Made by a program: the position numbers and the translations under genes. DNA of 64,000 nucleotides, from positions 62,001-126,000 of the forward strand of contig NZ_JAPDIR010000012.1 in assembly GCF_029870595.1 (NCBI RefSeq), written 5' to 3'. Source of the DNA: Sphingomonas sp. CBMAI 2297 (GTDB lineage: Bacteria > Pseudomonadota > Alphaproteobacteria > Sphingomonadales > Sphingomonadaceae). Each line of letters starts with the position of its first letter. Position 1 is the stretch's first letter. The notes beneath the pieces are model-generated. The model saw only the letters and a list, made by a program, of their open reading frames with translations. It had not been told where the DNA came from and ran no database searches. Below, piece by piece: positions 25,598-35,975 of this stretch.

Positions 25598-26602
25598 ATG
25601 AACCCTCCTTCCCCCGGCCCCACGCTGCTCGGCGTCGACGTCATCTCGGTGGCGACGATCCTCTCGGCCGTCGCCGCCTTCGCGGTGCTGCTGGCGATCT
25701 ACGCCGCCACCACGGTGCGCGATCCGATGGCGAAGCGAGTCAAGTCGCTCAACGAGCGCCGCGAGCAGCTGAAGGCGGGCATCACCGCCTCCACCTCGAA
25801 GCGCCGCGCCAAGCTGGTCCAGAAGAACGAGACCACCGACCGCATCCGCTCGCTGCTCTCCTCGATGAAGGTGCTGCAGGACAGCCAGGTCAAGCAGGCG
25901 CAGACCAAGCTGCTCCAGGCGGGCATTCGCCGCAAGGAATTCGCGGTCGCGGTGATCTTCGGCCGCCTGGTGCTGCCGATCGTGATCGGCGGGCCGGTGC
26001 TCTATCTGGTCTATGGCACCACGATGTTCGCGGACTGGAGCCCGCTCAAGGCCTATGGCCTGGTCGCCGGCAGCTTCATCCTCGCCTACAAGTTCCCGGA
26101 TCTCTATCTCAAGAACAAGATCCAGAAGCGCAGCGCGGCGATCCGCAAGGGCCTGCCCGACGCGCTCGACCTGCTGGTGATCTGTGCCGAAGCGGGACTC
26201 ACCGTCGATGCCGCCTTCGCACGCGTGTCGAAGGAGCTGGGCAAGGCCTATCCCGAGCTGGGCGAGGAGTTCCAGCTCACCGCGATCGAGCTGGGCTTCC
26301 TCACCGATCGCCGCCAGGCCTTCGAGAATCTCGCCGAGCGCATCGACCTGGATTCGATCCGCGGCGTGGTCACCACCATGATCCAGACCGAGAAATACGG
26401 CACGCCGCTCGCTTCGGCGCTGCGCGTGCTCTCGGCCGAGTTCCGCAACGAGCGCATGATGCGCGCCGAGGAAAAGGCCGCGCGCCTGCCCGCGATCATG
26501 ACCGTGCCGCTGATCCTGTTCATCTTGCCGGTGCTGTTCGTCGTGATCCTCGGCCCCGCCGCCTGCTCGATCAACGATGCGCTGATCTCGAAGGGCCCTT
26601 AA
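25598..26602 (+). CDS. tadC: Tad pilus inner-membrane platform protein TadC
   Basis: A 334-residue T2SSF-family protein, partner of TadB, four bases downstream. It has an N-terminal helix, a central pair of helices (VIFGRLVLPIVIGGPVLYLVYG), the cytoplasmic bundle (RKGLPDALDLLVICAEAGLTVDAAF, MIQTEKYGTPLASALRVLSAEFRNERMM) and a C-terminal helix. It ends the cluster: the TadD TPR and TadE/F/G pseudopilin genes usual after it are not present. Confidence 0.9.
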   Translation: MNPPSPGPTLLGVDVISVATILSAVAAFAVLLAIYAATTVRDPMAKRVKSLNERREQLKAGITASTSKRRAKLVQKNETTDRIRSLLSSMKVLQDSQVKQAQTKLLQAGIRRKEFAVAVIFGRLVLPIVIGGPVLYLVYGTTMFADWSPLKAYGLVAGSFILAYKFPDLYLKNKIQKRSAAIRKGLPDALDLLVICAEAGLTVDAAFARVSKELGKAYPELGEEFQLTAIELGFLTDRRQAFENLAERIDLDSIRGVVTTMIQTEKYGTPLASALRVLSAEFRNERMMRAEEKAARLPAIMTVPLILFILPVLFVVILGPAACSINDALISKGP

Positions 26603-26668
26603 CCTTTCCGGTGGCGCGGCCTTCCCGGGCGGGATAGTTTCCCGCCAGACTAAGGGGAGGTCGACTCG

Positions 26669-27232
26669 ATGCATGATTTGCCGTTCCAGACGATCACGCA
26701 GGTCGCAGGCTTGGGCCTTACGCTGATCGCCGGCTGGTTCCTGGGGCTCGCCAGCCATAGCGGCGGCCGCAAGTGGCGCGAGCGCCTCGAGGAGGCGGAG
26801 ACCGAGAATGCCGGCTATCGCGACCGCGCCGAAAGCGATCTGCGCGACGCCGCCCGCCGCATCCGCGACCTCGAGGCCGAGAATGCCCGGCTGAGAGCCG
26901 CCGCGCCCGTTGCCGCTCCGGCTCCGGCTCCCGTTGCCGCACCCGCGCCAGCCGCCGAGCCGGAGGGCCACTCGACCGCCACCGTGGCGGCAGCCGCCGT
27001 CGCCGGCGCGGCCGCCGGTGCGGCCGTCACCCATGCGGTGGAGCAGCACGCCGAGCCGGCACCGGCCGAGCCGGCCCCCGAGCCCGCCCCCGTGGAAGCG
27101 GCGCATGTCGAGGCCGCGCCGGCAGAAGCTGCGCCCGTGGCGGCGGCGCATGCCGACCCCGCTCCCGCCGCGCCGGCGCACGACGCGCCGGCGGCGGAGG
27201 CCGAGCCGTCGCATCCCGAGCACGCGCACTAG
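26669..27232 (+). CDS. Membrane-anchored coiled-coil protein with Pro/Ala/Glu-rich tail
   Basis: A 187-residue protein. One N-terminal helix (residues about 9-27, VAGLGLTLIAGWFLGLAS), then SGGRKWRERLEEAETENAGYRD and a short coiled coil to about residue 75. The rest is low complexity: Pro-Ala-Glu-Val repeats with a Gly/Ala segment and a His-rich end (SHPEHAH). The first 50 residues are nearly identical to the next gene's product. No function known; the tail could span the periplasm or bind metal through its His residues. Confidence 0.7.
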   Translation: MHDLPFQTITQVAGLGLTLIAGWFLGLASHSGGRKWRERLEEAETENAGYRDRAESDLRDAARRIRDLEAENARLRAAAPVAAPAPAPVAAPAPAAEPEGHSTATVAAAAVAGAAAGAAVTHAVEQHAEPAPAEPAPEPAPVEAAHVEAAPAEAAPVAAAHADPAPAAPAHDAPAAEAEPSHPEHAH

Positions 27233-27244
27233 GGCCGCCGGACC

Positions 27245-27754
27245 ATGGCGCTTCCGTTCGAGACGGCGACGCAGTTCGCGGCGCTGGGGCTGACTCTGGT
27301 CGGCGGCTGGTTCCTGGGCCTGGCCAGCCGCTCCGGCGGCGCCAAGTGGCGCGAGCGCTATCAGGACGAAGAGCTGGAGCATGCCCGCTATCGCGACGAG
27401 GCCGAGGAGCGCATCCGCGCGCTCCAGGCCGAGCTGGCGACCGCGCGCAGGCAGGCGCCGGCGCCTGCTCCCGTGGTGGAGGATGCGCCCGGCGCCGGCT
27501 GGCGCGGCTGGTTCGGCTGGGGCCGCGACAATCTCGCGCGGATCAAGGGCATCGACGAGGCGCGCGAGAAACGGCTCAACGAGCTGGGCATCAAGACCTA
27601 TCGCGAGATCGAGAAAATGGCCCCCGATGACGAGGCCGCGCTGGAGCAGCGGCTGGAGATCGCGCCGGGCACGATCGCCGGGCAGGGCTGGCGCGAACAG
27701 GCCGCGCTGCTGCGCGCCGGCAACGAGCGCGAGCATGCGGAGAAGTTCGGCTGA
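27245..27754 (+). CDS. Membrane-anchored protein with C-terminal helix-hairpin-helix
   Basis: A 169-residue paralogue of the preceding gene. The N-terminus (QFAALGLTLVGGWFLGLASR, SGGAKWRERYQDEELEHARYRDEAEERI) is shared. After a short Pro/Ala linker and a Trp-rich GWRGWFGWG, it carries DNLARIKGIDEAREKRLNEL and GIKTYREIEKMAPDDEAALE, a helix-hairpin-helix of the type in FEN1-like H3TH and ribosomal or topoisomerase-linked domains. That would put a DNA- or protein-binding HhH on the inner membrane. It lies 12 bases after its paralogue, likely one operon. Confidence 0.72.
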   Translation: MALPFETATQFAALGLTLVGGWFLGLASRSGGAKWRERYQDEELEHARYRDEAEERIRALQAELATARRQAPAPAPVVEDAPGAGWRGWFGWGRDNLARIKGIDEAREKRLNELGIKTYREIEKMAPDDEAALEQRLEIAPGTIAGQGWREQAALLRAGNEREHAEKFG

Positions 27755-27851
27755 GGCGAGCGAAGGCGCGGCCGGACTGCGGGCTCGGCTGCGGAAGCCG
27801 GGCCGGCTGGATTCTGTTCGGCAACCTGGCCGTCATATAAGAGCCCTTGGC

Positions 27852-28018
27852 TAGGGCCAGGATTCGATCGGCAAACCCCGTCGTCCCCGCGCAGGCGGGG
27901 ATCCAGAGCCAGGGGCGGATCGCACCGGGCTAGGCCCAGCACTCTCCGGAAAAGCGTTCGCGGGATGGCATCGCTGTCCTGCGCTACCCCGCCCTCCTGC
28001 GCGGGGACGACGGGGGCG
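27852..28018. repeat. Paired palindromic repeats (GTCGTCCCCGC family), inverted
   Basis: A left copy with flank GATTCGATCGGCAAACCCCG begins near 27861, and its inverted partner (GCGCGGGGACGACGGGG) ends near 28015. The flank recurs at 42026-42045 (reverse strand) and 52014-52030. The 280 bases between the HhH gene and the next gene hold only this. Confidence 0.75.
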
Positions 28019-28034
28019 AAGATGCGCCCCCAAC

Positions 28035-28547
28035 CTAGCGCCGCACGGGCAGGCCGAGCAGCGCGGGCGCGTAGTTCTCGATCACTTCGGCCAGCGGGCG
28101 GCCCTGCCCGTCCAGCACGATCGCCCGTTGCCGCAGGACATGGGGGGCGACCGATCCATCCTCGCGCCGAGTCGCGATGTCCAGGGTGCGACGGCTGGGC
28201 GCGAGCGGTCGGATCGCCGCGCCGAACGGCGCGTCGCCGGCCAGCGCCGCATTGATCCCAGGCGTCAGCCGGGCGGGCACATACCAGTTCTCGGCGATCG
28301 ACAGCGCCACCGCGCCGCACTTCAGCACGACACTGCGATAGGCGACCGGCTCGGCCGGGCCGACGCCCAGATCCGCGCGCTGCTCGGCCGTGGCCGGCTT
28401 CCGTCCGGCGCGATCCACCTCGGCGCGGATCGGCTCGGCGCAGCGGCGCTGGAGCACCGCCGTCGCGCTATTTGCCGCCAGCAGCTCCCGGCGGAGCGCG
28501 TCCACCGGGTCCGGCTGGAGCAGCGGCAACAGCGCCGCGAGGATCAT
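28035..28547 (-). CDS. Chorismate lyase-like (UbiC-fold) protein
   Basis: A 170-residue protein. CGAVALSIAENWYVPARLTPG followed by PFGAAIRPLAPSRRTLDI matches a family of chorismate-lyase-fold proteins found in alphaproteobacteria, in which NWYVP and PFG are fixed. The N-terminus looks like a weak signal or membrane-proximal helix. True UbiC removes pyruvate from chorismate to give 4-hydroxybenzoate for ubiquinone; whether this member is catalytic cannot be judged. Its ATG overlaps the ppdK stop (ATGA). Confidence 0.6.
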   Translation of the reverse strand: MILAALLPLLQPDPVDALRRELLAANSATAVLQRRCAEPIRAEVDRAGRKPATAEQRADLGVGPAEPVAYRSVVLKCGAVALSIAENWYVPARLTPGINAALAGDAPFGAAIRPLAPSRRTLDIATRREDGSVAPHVLRQRAIVLDGQGRPLAEVIENYAPALLGLPVRR

Positions 28548-31207
28548 CCCCGGCGCAGCGCCGCCTGCGCCGCCGCCAGCCGGGCGATCGGCACGCGATA
28601 GGGCGAGGCCGAGACGTAATCGAGCCGGGTCTCCTCGCAAAAGGCGATACTGGCCGGATCGCCGCCATGCTCGCCGCAGATGCCGAGCTTGATGTCGGGC
28701 CGGGTTTCCCGGCCGCGCTCGGCGGCGATCGCGATCAGCTCGCCCACGCCCTCCACGTCCAGGCTGACGAACGGGTCCTTGGCGTAGATGCCCTTCTCCA
28801 CATAGGTGGTGAGGAACTTGGCCGCGTCGTCGCGCGAGACGCCGAGCGTCGTCTGGGTCAGGTCGTTGGTGCCGAAGGAGAAGAAGGCGCCCACCTCGGC
28901 GATCTCGCCCGCGCGCAGCGCCGCTCGCGGCAGCTCGATCATCGTGCCGACCAGATAGTCGATCCGGCGCCCCGTCTCGGCGAACACCGCCTCGGCAGCC
29001 TTGTCGACCACCGCCTTCATCAGCTGCAATTCCTTGGCGGTGGCGACCAGCGGGATCATCACTTCGGGAATCGGCGCCTCGCCCGATTTCTCCGCGACCG
29101 CCACGGCCGCCTCGAAGATCGCGCGGGCCTGCATCTCGTAGATCTCGGGATAGGTCACGCCCAGGCGACACCCGCGATGGCCGAGCATCGGATTGAACTC
29201 GTGCAGCTCGGCCGCGCGGCGCTTCAGCGTCTCGACGTCGAGGCCCGCCGCCGCCGCCACTTCGGCGAACTCGGCTTCCTCGTGCGGCAGGAACTCGTGC
29301 AGCGGCGGATCGAGCAGGCGGATCGTGCAGGGCAGCCCCGCCATCACCTCGAAGATCTCGGCGAAATCGCTGCGCTGCTCGGGCAGCAGCTTGTCAAGCG
29401 CGGCGCGGCGGCCGGCCTCGTCGGCCGCCAGGATCATCTCGCGCACGGCGGTGACGCGCGAGGGCTCGAAGAACATGTGCTCGGTGCGGCAGAGGCCAAT
29501 GCCCTCCGCGCCGAAATCGCGCGCGGTGCGGCAATCGAGCGGAGTCTCGGCATTGGTGCGCACCTTCAGCCGGCGCTTCGCATCCGCCCATTCCATCAGC
29601 GTGCCGAAATCGCCGGCCAGCTCGGGCTGCACGGTGGGCACCGCGCCCAGCATCACTTCGCCGGTCGCACCGTCGATCGTGACGAGATCGCCTTCGCGAA
29701 CCTCGCGGGCGCCGACGCGGAACAGCTTCTCGCGCGCGTTGATCGCCAGCGTGCCCGCACCCGAGACGCAGGGACGCCCCATGCCGCGCGCGACCACCGC
29801 CGCATGGCTGGTCATGCCGCCGCGCGCGGTGAGGATGCCCTTCGCCGCGTGCATGCCGTGAATGTCCTCGGGACTGGTCTCGACGCGGATCAGGATCACC
29901 GCCTCGCCCGCACCGGCGCGCTTCTCGGCGGTGTCGCTGTCGAACACCGCGATGCCCGAAGCCGCGCCGGGCGAGGCGGGCAGGCCCTTGGTGAGCACGT
30001 CGCGCGGCGCATTGGGATCCAGCGTCGGGTGGAGCAGCTGGTCGAGCGCGGCGGGATCGACGCGCAGGATCGCCTCGTCCCGAGTGATCAGCCCCTCGCT
30101 CGCCATGTCGACCGCGATCTTGAGCGCGGCCTTGGCGGTGCGCTTGCCCGAGCGGGTCTGCAGCATCCAGAGCTTGCCGCGCTCGACGGTGAACTCGATG
30201 TCCTGCATGTCGCGATAATGCTTCTCGAGCGTCTCGAAGACGGCGGCGAGCTGCGCATAGACTCCGGGCATCGCCTCTTCCATCGAGGCGGGCCTGGCGC
30301 CCGCCTTCTCGCGGGCGGCCCTGGTGAGATATTGCGGGGTGCGGATGCCGGCGACGACGTCCTCGCCCTGGGCGTTGATCAGGAACTCGCCGTAATAGGC
30401 GTTCTCACCGGTCGAGGGATCGCGAGTGAAGGCCACGCCCGTCGCCGAGGTGTCGCCCATGTTGCCGAACACCATCGCCTGGACGTTGACCGCCGTGCCC
30501 CAGTCGCCCGGAATGTCGTTGAGGCGGCGATAGACCTTGGCACGCTCGGACTGCCACGAGCCGAACACCGCGCCGATCGCGCCCCAGAGCTGGTCGTGCA
30601 CGTCCTGCGGGAAGGGCTTGCCCCACAGCTCCTGCACCAGCGCCTTGTATTCGGCGACCAGCGCCTGCCAGTCCTTGGCGCTCAGCTCGGTGTCGAGGCT
30701 GTAGCCGCGATCTTCCTTGGCGATCTCCAGCGCTTCCTCGAAGCGGCCATGATCGAGTTCGAGCACCACGTCGGAATACATCTGGATGAAGCGGCGATAG
30801 CTGTCCCAGGCGAAACGCGCGTCACCGCTGATCGCGGCGAGGCCGACGACGGTGGTGTCGTTGAGGCCAAGGTTGAGCACCGTGTCCATCATGCCGGGCA
30901 TCGATGCGCGCGCGCCCGAGCGGACCGAGACCAGCAGCGGATCGCCGGCGTCCCCGAACTTCTTGCCGGTGATCGCCTCGATATGGGCGATGCCGTTCGC
31001 GACTTCGGACTTCACGCTATCGGGGAAGATGCCGCCCTGGTCGTAATAGACCGCGCACATCGGCGTGCTGATCGTGAAGCCGGGAGGCACCGGCAGGCCG
31101 ATCGAAGCCATGCCGTCGAGATTCGCGCCCTTGCCGCCGAGGAGATTCTTGTCGCCCTTGCCCCCGTCCGACACACCGCCGCCGAAGCGGTACACATATT
31201 GCGTCAT
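28544..31207 (-). CDS. ppdK: Pyruvate, phosphate dikinase
   Basis: An 887-residue enzyme interconverting pyruvate + ATP + Pi with PEP + AMP + PPi, full length for the family. The N-terminal ATP-grasp domain starts with LLGGKGANLDGM. The swivelling domain has GGMTSHAAVVARGMGRPCVSG with the phospho-His. The C-terminal TIM barrel has GFFSFGTNDLTQ-type and CGEHGGDPASIAF motifs with the catalytic Cys. It serves gluconeogenesis or PEP supply. Upstream 31208-31350 holds the promoter region; no motif stands out. Confidence 0.96.
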   Translation of the reverse strand: MTQYVYRFGGGVSDGGKGDKNLLGGKGANLDGMASIGLPVPPGFTISTPMCAVYYDQGGIFPDSVKSEVANGIAHIEAITGKKFGDAGDPLLVSVRSGARASMPGMMDTVLNLGLNDTTVVGLAAISGDARFAWDSYRRFIQMYSDVVLELDHGRFEEALEIAKEDRGYSLDTELSAKDWQALVAEYKALVQELWGKPFPQDVHDQLWGAIGAVFGSWQSERAKVYRRLNDIPGDWGTAVNVQAMVFGNMGDTSATGVAFTRDPSTGENAYYGEFLINAQGEDVVAGIRTPQYLTRAAREKAGARPASMEEAMPGVYAQLAAVFETLEKHYRDMQDIEFTVERGKLWMLQTRSGKRTAKAALKIAVDMASEGLITRDEAILRVDPAALDQLLHPTLDPNAPRDVLTKGLPASPGAASGIAVFDSDTAEKRAGAGEAVILIRVETSPEDIHGMHAAKGILTARGGMTSHAAVVARGMGRPCVSGAGTLAINAREKLFRVGAREVREGDLVTIDGATGEVMLGAVPTVQPELAGDFGTLMEWADAKRRLKVRTNAETPLDCRTARDFGAEGIGLCRTEHMFFEPSRVTAVREMILAADEAGRRAALDKLLPEQRSDFAEIFEVMAGLPCTIRLLDPPLHEFLPHEEAEFAEVAAAAGLDVETLKRRAAELHEFNPMLGHRGCRLGVTYPEIYEMQARAIFEAAVAVAEKSGEAPIPEVMIPLVATAKELQLMKAVVDKAAEAVFAETGRRIDYLVGTMIELPRAALRAGEIAEVGAFFSFGTNDLTQTTLGVSRDDAAKFLTTYVEKGIYAKDPFVSLDVEGVGELIAIAAERGRETRPDIKLGICGEHGGDPASIAFCEETRLDYVSASPYRVPIARLAAAQAALRRG

Positions 31208-31350
31208 GCAAAGCCCTTCGTTCGTTGGGGCCGCCTACCGCAGGTGCGAACAGGGGGAAACCCGCTGACTACGTTGTCATAGCGCAAGTTTTGCTATGAT
31301 TGGGGACAAGTGACGAAGACACCGGTTACCCAATATAAATGCCGGGGCCA

Positions 31351-31827
31351 TTAGCCTTTTGCCGCTTCCGTCTTGTCCCGCTGACGCTCGAGGAGCGCAT
31401 GGCCGAGCGCGCCGACGAACAACAGGTCCGGCACTTCGCCCGCAAGCTTCACGCGCACCCGCTCGCCCACCAGCCTGCGCTCGCGCTCGACCGACTGCAC
31501 GCGTGCCCAGGGCACGTGGATGGTCGGATGAAAGGGGCGGAAGATCAGGAAGGGGCGCAGCCAGAAGCCCGATTCCGCCGTCCAGCCCTCTACCGAGGAC
31601 CCATAGTTGGGCGAACGCAGCGATCCGCCGATGTTGAGCGACACGAAGCGCCAGCGCCGCGCGGAATAGGGCGGATCGGACGTGGCGGGATAGGCGCGGG
31701 CGACCTTGCGCCATCCCTGGTTCGCGATCAGGGCGATGATCGCAAGCCAGAAGAAAGGGAAGAACAGGAGGAACAGCGCGGCGAAGAGTTCCGGCGAAAC
31801 CGGAAGCCCCTGCCCCGCCGCGCTCAT
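31351..31827 (-). CDS. Membrane protein with PH-like domain, unknown
   Basis: A 158-residue protein with one N-terminal helix (residues about 12-36, FAALFLLFFPFFWLAIIALI) and a soluble domain of alternating strands (WRFVSLNIGGSL, IHVPWARVQSVERERR, GERVRVKL) suggesting a bacterial PH-like barrel. The product is unassigned. The ATG overlaps the glyS stop (ATGA), so it is the third gene of a glyQ-glyS operon and probably translationally coupled to it. Confidence 0.65.
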   Translation of the reverse strand: MSAAGQGLPVSPELFAALFLLFFPFFWLAIIALIANQGWRKVARAYPATSDPPYSARRWRFVSLNIGGSLRSPNYGSSVEGWTAESGFWLRPFLIFRPFHPTIHVPWARVQSVERERRLVGERVRVKLAGEVPDLLFVGALGHALLERQRDKTEAAKG

Positions 31828-33859
31828 CCCTCGATCTTCGAGAAATCGGCGACGTTGTTCACTGCGTCGCGGATGCGGGCGAGCAGGGCAAGGCGCGCGT
31901 TGCGCTTCTGCTCGTCCGGATCGTTGACGGTGACGTCGTCGAAGAAGCTGTCGATCGGTGCGCGGAGCGAGGCGAGCGCGGCCATGGCGCCTTCGAAATC
32001 CTCCGCCGCGATCGCCGCCTCGGCCTTGGGCTCGGCGGCATCGAGCGCCCCGATCAGCGCAGCCTCGGCGGGCTCGGCTTCATAGATGCCGGTGTCCGCG
32101 ACTTCGCCGGGGACCCAATTCTCCTTCTTGAGGATATTGGCGGCGCGCTTGTAGCCGGCGAGCAGGTTCCGGCCCTCTTCCGACGTGACGAACGCCTGGA
32201 GCGCCTTCACCCGGGCAAGCAGCCGGACGAGGTCGTCCTCGCCGCCCAGCGCGAACACCGCGTCGATCAGGTCGTGGCGGACGCCGGCTTCACGCTGCTG
32301 GACCTTGAGGCGGTCGGCGAAGAAGTCGAGCACGTCCTGGCTGACCGACTTGGCGAGCGGGAAGCGCAGGCCGTTGTCGAGGATCAGCGCGATCACGCCC
32401 AGTGCCGAGCGGCGGAGCGCGAACGGGTCCTTGGAGCCGCTGGGCTTCAGGTCGACGCCGAAGAACGCCGTGATGCTGTCGAGCTTGTCCGCCAGGCTCA
32501 CCGCCAACGTCACCGGCGCGCTGGGCACGTCATCGCCCTGCCCGACCGGCTTGTAGTGATCGCGGATCGCCTCGGCGACCGCCGCCGGCTCGCCCTGGGC
32601 GGCGGCGTAATAGCCGCCCATCAGGCCCTGGAGCTCGGGGAACTCGCCGACCATGCCGGTGACGAGATCGGCCTTGGCGAGGCGCGCGGCGCGCTCGGCC
32701 TGGTCGGGGTCCGCCTTGACCACGCCCTGTTCCGCCAGCCACCGCGCCAGCTTGGCCACGCGGTCGACCTTGTCGGCTACCGTGCCCAGCTTCTCGTGGA
32801 AGACGATCTTGCCGAGCTTGGGCGTCAGCGCCTCGAGCCGGGTCTTGAGATCGGTCTCGTAGAAGAAGCGCGCATCGCTCAGCCGCGCCGCGAGCACCTT
32901 CTGGTTGCCCTCGACGATCTTCTCGCCGCCGTCGGTCGCGTCGATGTTCGCCACGCAGACGAAGGCATTGGCGAGCTTGCCCGCAGCGTCGCGGCAGACG
33001 AAATATTTCTGGTTCACGCGCGCGGTGAGCTGGATCACCTCGGGCGGCACGTCGAGGAACGCCGGATCGAAGCGGCCGAGCAGCGGCATCGGCCATTCGG
33101 TGAGGCCGGCATTCTCGTAGAGCAGCCCCTCGTCCTCGATCAGCGTCAGGCCGGCCTTCTGCGCGGCCATCTTGGCGCCCAGCGCGATGATGTTGCGGCG
33201 CTCGGCACCGTCGACGATCACATGGCAGGCGCGCAGCTTCTCGATATAATCCGCGGCCGAGCCGATCGTGATCCCGCCCGGATGGTGGAAGCGGTGGCCG
33301 ACAGTGACCGAGGCGCTCTTCACCCCGGCGATCTCCACCGGCACCAGTTTGTCGCCGAGCAGCGCGATGATGCCCTGGAGCGGGCGCACCCAGCGCAGGC
33401 TCTCGGTCGATTCCGAAGCGGCGCCCCAGCGCATCGACTTGGGCCAGGGAAAGGCAGTGACGACATGAGTGATCGCGCTGGCGAGCACCGAGCCGGCGGC
33501 GATGCCCGGCCGGTCGATCACCGCGAACAGCAGCTTGCCGCCCTTGCCGTCGTCGCGCTCGACCAGCTGCTCGCGGCTGAGCCCGGTCGAGCGCAGGAAG
33601 CCCTCGATCGCCTGGGCCGGCGCATCGGCGCGGGGGCCCTTGCGCTCCTCGCTGGCGGCCGCGGTCATCGCCGCCACGCCGCGCACGATCAGCGCGAGGC
33701 GGCGGGGAGTCGCGTAGCTCTCGATGCTCTCGAACGGCAGGTTGAGCGCCTTCAGCCGCGCCTCGAACAGCGCGGCCAGATCGGTGCGGGCCTTTTCCTG
33801 CATGCGCGCCGGAATCTCCTCCGAGCGGAGTTCGAGCAGGAAGTCTTCGGTCACGACGC

Positions 33860-33863
<4 letters not shown>
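31824..33863 (-). CDS. glyS: Glycine--tRNA ligase beta subunit
   Basis: A 679-residue subunit of the bacterial alpha2beta2 GlyRS, which attaches glycine to tRNA-Gly. [16 protein letters not shown] is the canonical N-terminus; later blocks include [23 protein letters not shown] and PKSMRWG. The ATG overlaps the glyQ stop as ATGA; a GTG nine bases upstream is an alternative. Full length. Confidence 0.96.
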
Positions 33864-34753
<890 letters not shown>

Positions 34754-34854
34754 AGCCCCGCGCTTTGGCGCCTCCCCTCCTGCCGGTCAATGCCGGTCAA
34801 TCCCGCACCGCCGCGGCGCTGGATCGGGACGCGGTTCGCGGCTACCGGTTGGCG

Positions 34855-35754
34855 ATGATCGCGAGCCCCATGATCCGCCGCCTGCTCCCCGCATTGCTGG
34901 CGCTGACCCTTTGGGGCTGCGGGCAGCAGCCGCCTGCCCCGGCCGAGAAGGCCGATCCGGCGCTGTGGGTGGTCAAGGACGACGATACCACCATCTATCT
35001 GTTCGGCACCGTCCATGTGCTCAAGCCCGGCATCGCCTGGTTCCAGGGCGGAGTGAAGCAGGCGTTCGACAGGTCCGACACGCTGGTGCTCGAACTGGTG
35101 ATGCCGCCCGATGCCGAGATGCAGAAGATCGTCGCCGAACTCGGCACCGCGCAGGGCGGCCCGTCCCTGCCCGAGCAGCTCCCCCCGGCGGAGGCGGCCC
35201 GGATGCGCGCGGCGCTGCCCGAATATGGCATGTCCCCCGATTCGCTCGACCGCGCCGAGCCCTGGCTGGCGGCGACCCTGCTCTCGGTGATGCCGCTCCG
35301 CCAGCTCGGCTATGACGACAAGCAGGGCGCCGAGCGGGTGCTCACCGACGCCGCCAGGGCCGGGGGCAAGCAGATCGAAGGATTGGAGACCGCGCGCCAG
35401 CAGCTCGGCTATTTCGATGCCTTGCCCCTGCCCGCCCAGCGCAAGCTGCTGATCGAGACGATCGACGACCTGCCCCGGGCCGGCAGCAAGATCGACCGCG
35501 CGGTCGCCGCCTGGCGCAAGGGCGATGCCGAGGGGCTGGCCAAGCTGGTCAACGAGGACATGGCCGGCGCTCCCGAAGTGACCGAGGCGCTGCTCGTCCG
35601 CCGCAACCGCAACTGGGCCGACTGGATCCAGCGGCGGATGGCCCGGCCCGGCACCGTGTTCGTGGCGGTGGGCGCCGGGCATCTGGCAGGCGAGGCCAGC
35701 GTGCAGGCCGAGCTGGCCAAGCGCGGCCTCAAGGTGGAGCGGGTTCCCTCCTAG
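34855..35754 (+). CDS. TraB/GumN family lipoprotein
   Basis: A 299-residue exported protein, probable lipoprotein (lipobox-like LTLWGC before GQQPP). The TraB/GumN domain shows TIYLFGTVHVLKPGIAWF with the conserved GTxH, LVLELVMP, and the C-terminal GTVFVAVGAGHLAGEASV with GxxH. These paired motifs form a putative metal-dependent site related to TIKI proteases, but the activity in bacteria is unsettled. It could also start at the second ATG (34870). Confidence 0.8.
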   Translation: MIASPMIRRLLPALLALTLWGCGQQPPAPAEKADPALWVVKDDDTTIYLFGTVHVLKPGIAWFQGGVKQAFDRSDTLVLELVMPPDAEMQKIVAELGTAQGGPSLPEQLPPAEAARMRAALPEYGMSPDSLDRAEPWLAATLLSVMPLRQLGYDDKQGAERVLTDAARAGGKQIEGLETARQQLGYFDALPLPAQRKLLIETIDDLPRAGSKIDRAVAAWRKGDAEGLAKLVNEDMAGAPEVTEALLVRRNRNWADWIQRRMARPGTVFVAVGAGHLAGEASVQAELAKRGLKVERVPS

Positions 35755-35860
35755 GTTGAGGACTCACATTCCCCCTTCGTCACCCCGGCCTTGCGCCGGG
35801 GTCCCGCTGTCTCGCCAGCACAAGAAGAAGCGGGATCCCGGCGCAAGGCCGGGGTGACGG
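35754..35860. repeat. Paired palindromic repeat (GTCACCCCGG family) with conserved flank
   Basis: Two copies in inverted order: a left arm from 35778 and a right arm 35830-35860, enclosing TGTCTCGCCAGCACAAG. The left flank GGTTGAGGACTCACATTCCC starts right at the TAG stop of the TraB gene; a near-identical flank follows the TAG of pth at 38207. Confidence 0.8.
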
Positions 35861-35919
35861 GGTTGGTCGATCGAAGGCGCGCCCCCGCCCCTCGCCAAAG
35901 GCAGCGAGTCACCACGGGA

Positions 35920-35973
35920 TTGACATCGCCCGAGCCTTAATCTAACTAATAGGTTATATAACTGATGAGTTAG
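35920..35973 (+). promoter_or_regulatory. Promoter with tandem ArsR-type operators
   Basis: TTGACA (35920-35925) and TAACTA (35943-35948) are 17 bases apart. Two 14-bp inverted sites, TAACTAATAGGTTA (35943-35956) and TAACTGATGAGTTA (35959-35972), overlap and follow the -10. Together they form a larger dyad centred between 35957 and 35958 around GTTATATAAC. A bound ArsR protein would block transcription of its own operon. Confidence 0.72.
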
Positions 35974-35975
35974 AT

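Noticed and set aside
28472..31282. A 936-codon open frame antisense to ppdK
   Set aside because: Shadow of the ppdK codon pattern; no recognisable motif, and ppdK on the other strand is full length.
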